From Streptococcus suis (GTDB lineage: Bacteria; Bacillota; Bacilli; Lactobacillales; Streptococcaceae): DNA of 64,000 nucleotides. The stretch covers positions 248,001-312,000 of the forward strand of contig NZ_JAMWEM010000002.1 in NCBI RefSeq assembly GCF_024509525.1. Direction: 5' to 3'. The position numbers were made by a program, and so were the translations under genes. Positions 1-8,605 of this stretch are shown here, piece after piece. Each line of letters starts with the position of its first letter. The stretch's first letter is position 1. The notes beneath the pieces were generated by a model. The model was not told the DNA's origin. It saw only the letters and a program-made list of their open reading frames with translations, and searched no databases.

Positions 1-156
1 TTCTGTTGGGTGTACTTCTAAAATTGCCGGAGCCATATCTGCCTCACATTGCTCAACTACAGTACGTACTAACTCTAAATTAGAGATATTATAGGCACCA
101 ACTGCAAACTTATTTTCTTTCGCTATTTTCAAAAGCTGAGTCATATTTAATAACAT
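1..156 (-). CDS. Class II ketose-bisphosphate aldolase, N-terminal part (cut by window edge)
   Basis: Only the first 52 codons are present. They begin MLLNMTQLLKIAKE and continue with VGAYNISNLE and PAILEVHP, the usual opening of metal-dependent class II aldolases (Fba/GatY/KbaY group), which cleave fructose- or tagatose-type bisphosphates into two trioses in the cytosol. The start at 156 has AGAGGA a few bases upstream; an internal Met at 144 is less well placed. The gene follows the fructose-type PTS genes on the same strand after a 178-bp gap with no obvious terminator, so it probably completes the same catabolic operon. The zinc-binding and catalytic residues lie outside the window, so the substrate cannot be told. 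Confidence 0.75.
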   Translation of the reverse strand, partial: MLLNMTQLLKIAKENKFAVGAYNISNLELVRTVVEQCEADMAPAILEVHPTE

Positions 157-334
157 ATTTTTCCTCTATTCTAATAGACTTTTAATCTAATTTCATATTT
201 CAAATAGTTTACTTTATCACTTTTGTAACTTTGAATTTACAAATTTACAATAGATAAATTTTCCCCTCGTGGTTACACGCACTAACAGCCTATTTCCTAA
301 CCTATCATAGTGCATAAGAGAGGATTAGAGAATC

Positions 335-1426
335 CTAACTAAATGATAAACCTGATAAATCTACCTCTTCTTCAACTTCTTCTTTAATACCGACAGCTTC
401 TTCCTCTGTTAATGTTTTTTTCAAAAGAACGAGCAATACTGCTGTGACAAGAGATCCAGTCAATAAAGCAATTACCGCAACAAGTGGCTTAGACATTGCA
501 GGGATAACAAACACACCACCTGAAGGAACTGGAGACCCATTATCAAACATGTAGGAAATCATACCACATACACCACAACCAATGGAGGTCGCTGTAACTG
601 TTCGAAGGAGATCATTCATAGCAATTGGTATGACCCCCTCAGAAATCATACAGATACCCATTGGGAAGGCAACTTTGATTGCCTCTGTTTCCTGATTTGT
701 AAAAATACGTTTCTTAACAACTTTTGAAAGGAGCCAACCGAACGTAACGCCAATTGGTGGAACCATGGCCGCCAATACTTTAATGCCTTCTGGCTCTGTA
801 ATTCCCTCTAGCAACAGACCATCTGCAATTAAATTTGGAACTTTGGAAATTGCACCACCATAGTCAATACAGCCAATAAAACCAATGATAAATCCATACA
901 GAGCTTTTTGTGATTGATCAAGTCCTGTAATAAAGTTCGTTAGTCCAGTTGTTGCAGCAGTGAGGGGACCTCCAAGAACGAAGAACATGATAACACCCCC
1001 TCCAATTGCAGCTAGAGTAGGAATAATCATCATTGGCATCAAAGCTTCAGCCCATGCAGGTACTCGAAGGTATTTACGGACAGCTACAGCTAAATACCCA
1101 GCTACAAAACCTCCAACCATACCACCTAAAAAACCTGCACCGAGAAAAGAAGCAATTTGACCCATGAGGAAGCCGGGTGCAATCCCTGGACGATCTGCAA
1201 TCGAGTACGAAACATACCCACCGATAAACGAAGGTAGAAGCCCCATGCCAAACACACCTAGGGTAGTGAGAGAGGAGGCGAATGTCATTCCTTCTAGAGA
1301 AGTAAGGTACTCTCCGCCCATAAGATTACCGACTGCAATAAGAAGACCTGATGCCACAACTAAAGGTAGCATATAAGAAATAGCTGTCAATAAATGACGT
1401 TTGATTTCAAGACCAATAGCTTTCAT
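335..1426 (-). CDS. PTS fructose-family EIIC membrane subunit
   Basis: A 363-residue, very hydrophobic protein with about nine membrane segments, the sugar-translocating subunit of a fructose-family phosphotransferase system. Diagnostic stretches are IADRPGIAPGF (about 76-86), GCIDYGGAISKVPN (about 185-198) and ISEGVIPIA (about 261-269). It lies in the plasma membrane and works with the separate EIIB and EIIA encoded just upstream; the gap to EIIB is 13 bp, so they are co-transcribed. The short charged tail (EEEAVGIKEEVEEEVDLSG) is cytoplasmic. The family assignment is firm, but the sugar cannot be read from sequence; a hexose or hexitol handled by the adjacent class II aldolase is the natural guess. 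Confidence 0.88.
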   Translation of the reverse strand: MKAIGLEIKRHLLTAISYMLPLVVASGLLIAVGNLMGGEYLTSLEGMTFASSLTTLGVFGMGLLPSFIGGYVSYSIADRPGIAPGFLMGQIASFLGAGFLGGMVGGFVAGYLAVAVRKYLRVPAWAEALMPMMIIPTLAAIGGGVIMFFVLGGPLTAATTGLTNFITGLDQSQKALYGFIIGFIGCIDYGGAISKVPNLIADGLLLEGITEPEGIKVLAAMVPPIGVTFGWLLSKVVKKRIFTNQETEAIKVAFPMGICMISEGVIPIAMNDLLRTVTATSIGCGVCGMISYMFDNGSPVPSGGVFVIPAMSKPLVAVIALLTGSLVTAVLLVLLKKTLTEEEAVGIKEEVEEEVDLSGLSFS

Positions 1427-1439
1427 AATATTCTCCTTT

Positions 1440-1760
1440 CTATTGGTTACGAGCCTTTAAATCTAACTCAATTTTCTCCAAAAGTTGTTTAGGTGCTTTA
1501 ACAACTACAGACGTTGGTACTTTAATTGTTGGTAAATCTTTAAATCTTTCATTACCTGTTGTTTGAATATCAACTGCTAGAATAGCAACATCTGCAGCTT
1601 TAATTTCTTCTGCTGTTAATGCATCTTCTGTTCCAATTGTCCCCTGAGTTTCAACATGAATTGTATGTCCAAGAGACTCTGCTGCCCTAATCAATTTTTC
1701 TTTGGCAATATAGGTATGAGCTATACCGGAAGTACACGCTGCTACTGCTACAATTTTCAT
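1440..1760 (-). CDS. PTS fructose-family EIIB subunit
   Basis: A 106-residue cytosolic protein starting MKIVAVAACTSGIAHT. Cys9 in the ACTSGIAHT loop is the expected phosphorylated cysteine of fructose-type EIIB domains. It takes phosphate from EIIA and passes it to the sugar carried by EIIC. It is a stand-alone domain rather than a fused EIIBC, and its length is normal for the family. It lies between EIIC (13 bp downstream) and EIIA (12 bp upstream) in one transcription unit, with an AGGAGG-like ribosome site before the start. Confidence 0.9.
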   Translation of the reverse strand: MKIVAVAACTSGIAHTYIAKEKLIRAAESLGHTIHVETQGTIGTEDALTAEEIKAADVAILAVDIQTTGNERFKDLPTIKVPTSVVVKAPKQLLEKIELDLKARNQ

Positions 1761-1772
1761 AAAGATTCCTCC

Positions 1773-2240
1773 TTAACTTAACATGGACAATAAAGCTTCT
1801 TTGGATTCCACTCGTTGCAACTTCTCAACAAAGGTTTCATCTGCCAAAAGAACAGCTACTCTTTGTAGTAATTTTAAATGAACTGTACTTGCATCTTGAT
1901 CTCGAACTGCAAATAGGAATACGACTTTAACTGGCTGATTATCTAAAGATTCCCAAGCGATATCATGATGTGCAATCCCTATTGCAATCGTTGTATTAAC
2001 CACTGTTGTCGATTTGCCATGAGGTATCGCCAAACCTTGTCCGATTCCTGTAATCCCTTCCGTCTCCCTTAGTAGAACATCCTTCACAAATATATCTTTA
2101 TCAGTAATATCACCATTCCTTACTAACAAGTTAGACAGCTCCTCAATAACTCCCAACTTGGAAGTTGACTGGAGGTCAAGTGTAATAATATTCGGTGAAA
2201 TCATATCTACTATATGAATAGCAGTGTTAACATCCTCCAT
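1773..2240 (-). CDS. PTS fructose-family EIIA subunit
   Basis: A 155-residue cytosolic phosphocarrier. The pattern GIGQGLAIPHGKS places the phosphorylated histidine at about residue 74, as in EIIA-Fru/Mtl domains, with the RETEGITGIG lead-in typical of the fold. It accepts phosphate from HPr and donates it to the EIIB encoded next. Its start overlaps the end of the preceding EIIA-like gene by 14 bp, which suggests translational coupling. Because this protein has the canonical IPHGKS site, it is the likelier transport EIIA; the neighbouring EIIA-like protein is probably regulatory. Confidence 0.88.
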   Translation of the reverse strand: MEDVNTAIHIVDMISPNIITLDLQSTSKLGVIEELSNLLVRNGDITDKDIFVKDVLLRETEGITGIGQGLAIPHGKSTTVVNTTIAIGIAHHDIAWESLDNQPVKVVFLFAVRDQDASTVHLKLLQRVAVLLADETFVEKLQRVESKEALLSMLS

Positions 2241-2703
2241 TCATGTAACCCTCCTTTCTAATCTGAATATTTAGTATCTCAACAATCTTTTGACTATCCT
2301 GCTGCGACTGTATCTCGGACATAACAGACTCATCAGATAAACATTGAAATACTTTCGTTAGTAGTGTTATATTAGCAGTGTCTTTCGTATAGGATAGCGG
2401 TAAAACCAAACAGAGTACTCTCTCCACATAAGAATTATCCACACAAATCCAATCCGGAATTGGATTATCAAACGATACCACTGCAAGATAAGCTTGACTT
2501 ATATTCGGAATAAATGCATGTGGGACTGCAATGCTTTTTTCTAAACCAGTATTTTGAATCTGTTCACGCTGAATAATCGATTCAAGAACTGCATTTGTGT
2601 CCGCTTCCAAAATCTGTGATAAAAATAAAGCAATTTCTTCAATAGCTCTATTTTTTGAAAAATTTCCCACAATATCTTTTGTTAGAAAAAAATCACTTAC
2701 CAT
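2227..2703 (-). CDS. Second EIIA-type PTS domain protein, probably the detached EIIA of the regulator
   Basis: From the Met at 2703 the protein has 158 residues. It has the EIIA-Fru/Mtl layout with AVPHAFIPN around His62, which departs from the IPHGKS consensus of transport EIIAs. I chose 2703 because GGGAG lies 8 bases upstream; longer starts lie inside the regulator gene. It overlaps the last 11 bp of the PRD regulator. In LicR/MtlR-type regulators the order is HTH-PRD-PRD-EIIB-EIIA in one chain, and here the regulator stops after EIIB. This gene therefore looks like the missing C-terminal EIIA as a separate protein. It could instead be a second transport EIIA. Confidence 0.72.
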   Translation of the reverse strand: MVSDFFLTKDIVGNFSKNRAIEEIALFLSQILEADTNAVLESIIQREQIQNTGLEKSIAVPHAFIPNISQAYLAVVSFDNPIPDWICVDNSYVERVLCLVLPLSYTKDTANITLLTKVFQCLSDESVMSEIQSQQDSQKIVEILNIQIRKEGYMNGGC

Positions 2704-4156
2704 GTATAATCTCCCTCTTAACATTGGAGATGGACTCAATATCACGATTTGTTAATATCGAACTAACCAACACAACAGGGATATCAATTTGATGTTTGAT
2801 TGGTATCGTCGTAATAATTAGATCAACGGAATCCTCTGAGAATGTCCCCATTTTTGCGATGGCAGCATTCGATGTCACTCCGACAATATTTATCTCTGGT
2901 AAGGATTGTCGAATTTTAACTGCAATCAATTCTGAAGTTCCTACTCCCGTTGTACATACAATATAAGCATTCACTTTTTTCCTCTCTAATTCAAAGTATT
3001 TTGCAAAATATAGACAGATAAAACCTGACTCATCCTCTGGAATATCCGGCAATGAGTATTCAGAGGAAATATCAGTTGACACTGTACATATGATGTTGTG
3101 TAACGCACTATATTCTGATTGAATCTCATGGAGTAAAGCATTTGGCAAATATACTTTATTAAATAAACGCTGAACCATATAATGAATATGGCTTTCTAAT
3201 TCTTTTAATAATTGAAATGAAAATTTGCGACCTGTATTGGTTGAAACTTTATCAATATAACTTCTCGCTATATGTTGAGACAGTGAGTCATCCGCATCTA
3301 ACGGTAGCTGTTCTGAGAGACGAGTCGAACTTAAATAATCATAAAGATAAGTTACTTCCAACTCGTTAGGTTGGAAACCGATATAATCTGAAATGTTTGC
3401 TATTATTTGTTTACAAATACTATAAATTTCTGGCGAAAAAAATTTGCTTTCTTTGAACGAATGAATAGTTTCATTATGTTCACTTACATATCTATATTTT
3501 CTGATTCTTTCCAATAAAACATAGATATGAGCAAACAAGCTAATATTGTACGGATACACTAGATTTGTTCCCAGAGCTGTGGAAGCAAATTCTATCTGTT
3601 GAATTGTAAATAGGAAATCTCGGTTATTATTAATACCATTACAATATTCTTCCAAGGCTGAGATATCAGTCATCCTACTAAGATTTAGTACAAGTTCCAT
3701 TATTGCTGCACGGATATCTCTCTCAGCACCGATAATTGCAATATGCCTGCTACTTCTTACAAAAGATAGGTTCCACTTTTTTAGCTTATTGGAGATAAAG
3801 TATTTATCTTTCGCAATGACAGCCTCACTTACATAGAATCTTTCATATACTTCCATCGTTCTGAGTCTTTTTGGCGCAACAAATAGCAATTCTTTAATGA
3901 TTTCTATACACCGTTCTTCATTGGAATTTTCTCCTAGATGGAGATTTTTTTGAATATAGATCTGAGTGTTTAACTTATATCCTCTCCCTCGCTCAGAAAT
4001 AATAATAGGCTCATCATAGTTTGCATTGATTGCTGTAATGTGACGAACAACTGTTATTTTTGAGACTTCTAAATCTAAGGCAATTTTATCAGAGGTGATA
4101 AAACTAGTTTGTTTCTTCAAATATCTTAATATCTCGTAATTCAACTTTCGTTTCAT
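2693..4156 (-). CDS. PRD-containing transcriptional regulator with EIIB-like domain (LicR/MtlR type)
   Basis: A 487-residue cytosolic regulator. Residues 1-60 carry a helix-turn-helix (SDKIALDLEVSKITVVRHI), followed by a second wHTH-like region, two PTS regulation domains, and an EIIB-like domain near the C-terminus with the cysteine loop IVCTTGVGTSEL. PTS-dependent phosphorylation of the PRD histidines and the EIIB cysteine normally tunes such activators to sugar uptake. It is the promoter-proximal gene of the operon and probably controls it. The usual fused EIIA is absent, but an EIIA-like ORF overlaps its 3' end. It is an activator type, not an RNA-binding antiterminator, because the N-terminus is HTH and not CAT. 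Confidence 0.82.
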   Translation of the reverse strand: MKRKLNYEILRYLKKQTSFITSDKIALDLEVSKITVVRHITAINANYDEPIIISERGRGYKLNTQIYIQKNLHLGENSNEERCIEIIKELLFVAPKRLRTMEVYERFYVSEAVIAKDKYFISNKLKKWNLSFVRSSRHIAIIGAERDIRAAIMELVLNLSRMTDISALEEYCNGINNNRDFLFTIQQIEFASTALGTNLVYPYNISLFAHIYVLLERIRKYRYVSEHNETIHSFKESKFFSPEIYSICKQIIANISDYIGFQPNELEVTYLYDYLSSTRLSEQLPLDADDSLSQHIARSYIDKVSTNTGRKFSFQLLKELESHIHYMVQRLFNKVYLPNALLHEIQSEYSALHNIICTVSTDISSEYSLPDIPEDESGFICLYFAKYFELERKKVNAYIVCTTGVGTSELIAVKIRQSLPEINIVGVTSNAAIAKMGTFSEDSVDLIITTIPIKHQIDIPVVLVSSILTNRDIESISNVKREIIHGK

Positions 4157-4206
4157 TCGCCTCTCTCCTTTACACTTCTTATTTTATACAATTTTCCATA
4201 AAGGGA

Positions 4207-4240
4207 ATTATAATAAAATGATATTTGCAATTATCATTTT
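4207..4240 (-). promoter_or_regulatory. Probable promoter and operator of the PTS operon
   Basis: On the minus strand a TATAAT lies at 4212-4207, about 50 bp upstream of the regulator start. Immediately upstream is a 9-bp inverted repeat, AAAATGATA (4215-4223) and TATCATTTT (4232-4240), with an 8-bp spacer over the -35 region. A good -35 hexamer is not visible, as expected for an activator-dependent promoter. The inverted repeat is a plausible binding site for the PRD regulator. Confidence 0.5.
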
Positions 4241-4358
4241 TATAACATTTTTATTATAACATGATGGGCGCTATAAAATATAAGCACTGCTCATTTTTTG
4301 TAAATATTTAACAATATAGGTAATATGAAGTCACTTTTCAACTCATGGGAAATTAAAA

Positions 4359-4377
4359 AACCCGCAAACTGCGAGTT
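4359..4377 (-). terminator. Rho-independent terminator of plsC
   Basis: On the minus strand AACTCGCA-GTT-TGCGGGTT is followed directly by TTTTAATTT. It is an 8-bp stem with one G-T pair, starting 8 bp after the plsC stop. Confidence 0.75.
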
Positions 4378-4385
4378 TAGAAATA

Positions 4386-5129
4386 TTACTTATCCAATTG
4401 ATTACCTGGTTGCCAAAAGAAGCTAGCCAGATAACTGAAAATATAGGTCAACCCTAGAATAAGGGCAACGAGTAAGAGAACTGGAATACGATAAATGTAA
4501 GTCAAAATATTTGGCTTTTTCCTGGTCTGGAACGAAGTCGCGTAATCGTCCAAGCGTTTGAATTCTGTTTCGATGCGACGGGTTACTTCTGCTGTTCCAA
4601 TATCATCCATTCGCTTGATATCCGAAATATCGATTGGATTTCCAAAAGCAACATCAATCCGATCACCCGCCAATAGTCCTTTGATAGTCATGGGTCCTAC
4701 ATAGGTCGCTGGCATGAGCTTAACCTTGGCTGACTTAGCAATAACAGCTACACCTCCCTTTAATTCAGAAGAATGGCGACTACCTGAAGGAAACATAACC
4801 AAGGAACGATTGCTCTTTTTCAGCATATTGACAGGATACTTGATCGCTGCCATCCCCGGATTGTCACGGTCAATCGGAAAGGCACCACACTTGCGAATCC
4901 ACCAGCCAAAACCGCGGTCCTTGAAGAGCTCTTTTTTTGCCATAAAAATAAACTGCTTGGGAGCCGCCGCATAGCCTAGAAAAACAGGGTCCCAAAAAGT
5001 CTTATGAGGCGCAATTAAGATATAATTCTCCTCCTGAGGCAAGATTTTTTCCCTATCATGATAATGAATGTTACCATTGATGGCCCAAAGTAAGAAAGAT
5101 AGCAAGGTCCGTAAATATGAATAAAACAT
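4386..5129 (-). CDS. plsC: 1-acyl-sn-glycerol-3-phosphate acyltransferase (PlsC family)
   Basis: A 247-residue membrane-associated acyltransferase that would add the second acyl chain to lysophosphatidic acid, giving phosphatidic acid. The catalytic HX4D motif is HKTFWD at 42-47 and the second block is FPSGSR at 113-118. A hydrophobic segment near residues 216-240 is a C-terminal membrane anchor, and residues 3-17 are also hydrophobic. The start at 5129 is preceded by AAGGAGAA. It is a monocistronic unit with its own terminator, divergent from the HD-domain gene. The family has several paralogues in streptococci, so the exact substrate is inferred. Confidence 0.8.
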   Translation of the reverse strand: MFYSYLRTLLSFLLWAINGNIHYHDREKILPQEENYILIAPHKTFWDPVFLGYAAAPKQFIFMAKKELFKDRGFGWWIRKCGAFPIDRDNPGMAAIKYPVNMLKKSNRSLVMFPSGSRHSSELKGGVAVIAKSAKVKLMPATYVGPMTIKGLLAGDRIDVAFGNPIDISDIKRMDDIGTAEVTRRIETEFKRLDDYATSFQTRKKPNILTYIYRIPVLLLVALILGLTYIFSYLASFFWQPGNQLDK

Positions 5130-5245
5130 TTTCTTCTCCTTTAATTTTTCTTATTATACCACATTTTAATTAAGAAAAAAATTCAAATCTGCTACAGGTC
5201 TTCCCGATTAACACCCTCCAACAGCAAGCCAAACCGGTTCCGTCT

Positions 5246-5274
5246 CTGCTTTTTTTCGTACTTTCTGCTATAAT
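5246..5274 (+). promoter_or_regulatory. Extended -10 promoter immediately before the HD gene (leaderless transcript)
   Basis: TGCTATAAT gives an extended -10 with TATAAT at 5269-5274; a weak -35 (CTGCTT, 5246-5251) sits 17 bp upstream. Only 6 bases separate the -10 from the ATG at 5281, so transcription should start at or next to the start codon. No Shine-Dalgarno sequence is present. Confidence 0.65.
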
Positions 5275-5280
5275 AGAACT

Positions 5281-6591
5281 ATGATTGAAAAAGTATTTCG
5301 TGATCCGGTTCATAACTATGTTCATGTGGAGCATGAACTAATTTATCAACTGATTAATACAAAAGAATTTCAGCGACTACGTCGCATCAAGCAGTTAGGA
5401 ACAACATCCTATACTTTCCATGGTGGCGAACATAGCCGCTTTTCGCATTGTTTGGGGGTTTATAAGATTGCTCGCCAGATTTGCCAAAAATTTGAAGAAA
5501 ACTATCCGGAACTTTGGGATCCGAACGAATCTCTTCTAACCATGACGGCAGCGCTCTTGCATGACTTAGGACATGGAGCTTACTCACATACTTTTGAGCG
5601 CCTCTTTGATACAGATCATGAAGAAATGACCTGCCTGATTATCACCTCTCCTGATACAGAGATTCACCAGGTTTTGCAACAAGTTTCACCTGATTTCCCT
5701 GAAAAAGTTGCTGCTGTCATTAATCATAGTTACCCTAACAAACAAGTAGTTCAGCTCATTTCTAGTCAAATCGATGTAGATCGCATGGACTACTTACTCC
5801 GTGATTCGTACTTCACAGGAACGAACTACGGCCAGTTTGACCTGACTCGTATCCTGAGGGTCATTCGACCGACTGAAAACGGCATTGCCTTTACAGAATC
5901 AGGCATGCATGCTGTAGAAGATTATGTTCTGAGTCGCTATCAAATGTATATGCAAGTCTACTTCCACCCTGCTAGTCGCTCCATGGAAGTTCTCTTACAA
6001 AATCTTCTAAATCGCGCCAAAGTACTTTTTCCTGTCGAGCGTGACTTCTTCATTTCAACCTCTCCGAGGCTCCTACCATTCTTCGAACATAACTTTATCC
6101 TCGAAGATTACCTAGCTCTCGATGATGGTGTCATGAATACCTATTTCCAATCTTGGATTGACGGACCCGATCGTACCTTGTCCGACTTATCGAAACGGTA
6201 TATCAATAGAAAGGTATTCAAATCCATTACCTTCCGACCAGAAAGCGAAAAAAATCTAGATTGCTTGCGTAGCCTAGTTGCCGAAGTAGGTTTTGACCCC
6301 GAATACTATACCGCTATTCATCATAACTTTGACTTACCTTACGATATTTATCGTCCAAATGCGGAAAAAAAACGAACACAGATTGAAATCATGCGAAAAG
6401 ATAGCAGTTTAGTTGAACTTTCCCAGCTCTCCTCTATCGTCGCCTCCCTTTCCGGTACTGTACATGGTGACAGCCGCTTCTATTTCCCTAAAGAAATGCT
6501 AGCAGAAACTGGAATTTTTACCCCTCAAAACTTAGAATTTATCAGCTACATTCAAAACGACCATTTTATTGGAGAAAACCATGACTATTAA
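5281..6591 (+). CDS. HD-domain metal-dependent phosphohydrolase (YwfO/dGTPase-like)
   Basis: A 436-residue cytosolic protein. It opens FRDPVHNYVHVEHELIYQL and contains HSRFSHCLGV (His51, His56), LLHDLGHGAYSH (HD pair at 94-95) and QIDVDRMDYLLRDS (Asp165/167/170), the metal-binding residues of HD hydrolases related to dNTP triphosphohydrolases. The substrate is not proven; related Firmicute proteins act on (deoxy)nucleoside triphosphates. The C-terminal 180 residues are typical of the longer subfamily. It overlaps the following HAD gene by 11 bp, so the two are co-translated. The start is dictated by the adjacent -10 box and the lack of any ribosome site. Confidence 0.82.
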   Translation: MIEKVFRDPVHNYVHVEHELIYQLINTKEFQRLRRIKQLGTTSYTFHGGEHSRFSHCLGVYKIARQICQKFEENYPELWDPNESLLTMTAALLHDLGHGAYSHTFERLFDTDHEEMTCLIITSPDTEIHQVLQQVSPDFPEKVAAVINHSYPNKQVVQLISSQIDVDRMDYLLRDSYFTGTNYGQFDLTRILRVIRPTENGIAFTESGMHAVEDYVLSRYQMYMQVYFHPASRSMEVLLQNLLNRAKVLFPVERDFFISTSPRLLPFFEHNFILEDYLALDDGVMNTYFQSWIDGPDRTLSDLSKRYINRKVFKSITFRPESEKNLDCLRSLVAEVGFDPEYYTAIHHNFDLPYDIYRPNAEKKRTQIEIMRKDSSLVELSQLSSIVASLSGTVHGDSRFYFPKEMLAETGIFTPQNLEFISYIQNDHFIGENHDY

Positions 6592-7390
6592 ACTCGTTGC
6601 TATCGACATTGATGGTACCTTACTAAACAGCCAACACCAAATTACGCCGGAAGTCTTTCAAGCAGTTCAAGAAGCCAAAGCTGCAGGTGTTAAAATTGTT
6701 ATCACTACAGGACGTCCATTAACTGGTGTCAAAAAAATCTTATCCGAACTCAATCTTTTAGAACAAGGAGATTATGTGATCACCTTTAACGGTGGTTTGG
6801 TGCAAGAAACAGCTACAGGACAGGAAGTTCTAAAAGAAAGCCTACGGTATGAAGACTATATGGAGATTGAATATCTTAGTCGCCAGCTGGGCTTACACCT
6901 CCATGTATCAACCAAGGACGGCATGTATACCGCTAACCGACAAATCGGAAAATATACCATGTACGAAGCCAGCCTAGTAGACTCCCCAGTCTACTACCAT
7001 ACCCCTGAAGAAATGGCTGGAAAAGAAATGATTAAAGCCATGATGGTGGATGAACCTGAAAAAATCGATCAAGCTCTGCCTTCTATACCAGCTAGCTTCT
7101 TTGACAAGTATAACGTTGCTAAGTCGGCACCATTTTACCTTGAAATCACGCCAAAAACTGTCAGCAAAGGTCAAGCAATTATTGCCCTAGCAACTGAATT
7201 AGGATTGACCATGGAGCAAACAATGGCTATCGGAGACCAAGAAAACGATAGGCCCATGCTAGAAGTTGTTGCCAACCCAGTTGTGATGGAAAATGGCAAC
7301 CCTGAATTGAAAAAAATTGCCAAATACATCACAAAATCCAATGATGAGAGTGGTGTAGCTTATGCTATTAGAGAGTGGGTATTAAAATAA
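6581..7390 (+). CDS. Cof-type HAD sugar/nucleotide phosphatase
   Basis: A 269-residue cytosolic phosphatase of the HAD Cof/YidA (IIB) group. Motif I is DIDGT at 9-13 (nucleophile Asp9), motif II is the ITTGRPL region, and motif IV is IGDQENDRPML near the C-terminus; a large cap domain lies between. The start at 6581 is supported by GGAGAAAACC immediately upstream; a TTG start 12 bp earlier is possible but unneeded. Substrates of this family are small phosphorylated metabolites and cannot be predicted here. It ends with TAA directly abutting the ATG of murM, so HD-HAD-murM-murN form one operon. Confidence 0.85.
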   Translation: MTIKLVAIDIDGTLLNSQHQITPEVFQAVQEAKAAGVKIVITTGRPLTGVKKILSELNLLEQGDYVITFNGGLVQETATGQEVLKESLRYEDYMEIEYLSRQLGLHLHVSTKDGMYTANRQIGKYTMYEASLVDSPVYYHTPEEMAGKEMIKAMMVDEPEKIDQALPSIPASFFDKYNVAKSAPFYLEITPKTVSKGQAIIALATELGLTMEQTMAIGDQENDRPMLEVVANPVVMENGNPELKKIAKYITKSNDESGVAYAIREWVLK

Positions 7391-8605
7391 ATGTTTTCTT
7401 ATAAAATTGGTATTTCTGCCCAAGAACACGATACTTTTGCCAAGCAATCTCCTCAAGTCAATTTGCTTCAAAGTAGCAAGTGGGCAGAAATCAAAAACAG
7501 CTGGGGGAACGAACGCATAGGCTTCTATGAAGATGAGAATCTAGTAGCTGTCGCTTCCATCCTCATTCGTCCTCTACCAGCTGGTTTCAGTATGCTCTAT
7601 ATCCCTCGCGGTCCAATTATGGATTATAGCCGTTCTGATTTAGTTGCCTTTGTTATCCAAAGCCTAAAAAGTTACGGAAAAACCAAGCGAGCTCTCTTTA
7701 TTAAATTTGATCCTGCTCTGCTTCTTAAACAATATCAGATTGGCCAAGAAGTTGAAGAAAATCCTGATACCCTTGCCAAATTAACAATCCTTCAAGAAGC
7801 GGGTGCCACCTGGAGTGGACGGACTCAAGACATGGCAGATAGTATTCAACCACGTTTTCAGGCCAATGTCTATACGAACAAAGACTTATTGAATCAATTT
7901 CCCAAGCACACAAAGCGCTTGATGAAAGATGCACAAAATCGTGGTGTTACTACCTATAGGGGGAGCATAGAAGACGTTCCTGCTTTTGCTGATGTAGTCT
8001 CATTGACCGAAAGCCGAAAGGGAGTCGCGCTTCGAAATCATGACTACTTCAAAAAAATGATGACAGTATATGAAGAAGATGCCTATCTCCATATCGCTAC
8101 TGTCAACCTCCCTAAACGCCTTAATGAGTATAAAGAACAGTTAACACAAATCGAAAAAGATCTAGCAGAAACTGAAGAGCACCAAAAGAAACGCCTCACC
8201 AAGCTCACACAACAAAAAAACTCTGTTAGCAAATACATCTCAGAGTTTGAGGAATATGTAAGTAAATACCCAGATGAGCTTGTCATAGCAGGTATTTTAT
8301 CCATTCGATTTGGCAATGTCATGGAAATGCTCTATGCAGGAATGAATGATGAATTTAAAAAATTCTATCCTCAATACTCTCTCTATCCTCAAGTCTTTGA
8401 AGATGCTTATCAGGATGGAATTATATGGGCAAATATGGGGGGTGTAGAAGGTAGTCTAGATGATGGATTGACAAAATTCAAATCAAACTTTTCACCAATG
8501 ATTGAAGAATATATTGGTGAATTTACCATTCCAGTCAATCCAATCCTTTATGGATTAGCCAATTTTGCTTACACCATTCGTAAAAAATTAAGGAACCGTC
8601 ACTGA
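7391..8605 (+). CDS. murM: MurM-type tRNA-dependent peptidoglycan bridge aminoacyltransferase
   Basis: A 404-residue FemX/FemABX-family protein with two GNAT-like halves split by a helical arm (about 235-280, rich in Glu, Lys and Gln) that resembles the coiled-coil arm of FemA. MurM adds the first amino acid (Ser or Ala from charged tRNA) to the lysine side chain of lipid II at the inner membrane face; altered alleles affect beta-lactam resistance in pneumococci. The start abuts the previous stop, and the gene overlaps the next FemABX gene by one base. The order murM then murN matches other streptococci. Which amino acid is transferred cannot be told from sequence. Confidence 0.85.
   Translation: MFSYKIGISAQEHDTFAKQSPQVNLLQSSKWAEIKNSWGNERIGFYEDENLVAVASILIRPLPAGFSMLYIPRGPIMDYSRSDLVAFVIQSLKSYGKTKRALFIKFDPALLLKQYQIGQEVEENPDTLAKLTILQEAGATWSGRTQDMADSIQPRFQANVYTNKDLLNQFPKHTKRLMKDAQNRGVTTYRGSIEDVPAFADVVSLTESRKGVALRNHDYFKKMMTVYEEDAYLHIATVNLPKRLNEYKEQLTQIEKDLAETEEHQKKRLTKLTQQKNSVSKYISEFEEYVSKYPDELVIAGILSIRFGNVMEMLYAGMNDEFKKFYPQYSLYPQVFEDAYQDGIIWANMGGVEGSLDDGLTKFKSNFSPMIEEYIGEFTIPVNPILYGLANFAYTIRKKLRNRH

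Noticed and set aside
2703-2745. Longer start for the second EIIA-type gene
   Set aside because: The upstream start lies within the regulator coding region without a ribosome site, whereas the Met at 2703 has GGGAG at the right distance.
6569-6580. TTG start for the HAD phosphatase
   Set aside because: The ATG at 6581 has GGAGAAAACC immediately upstream and gives the usual family N-terminus.
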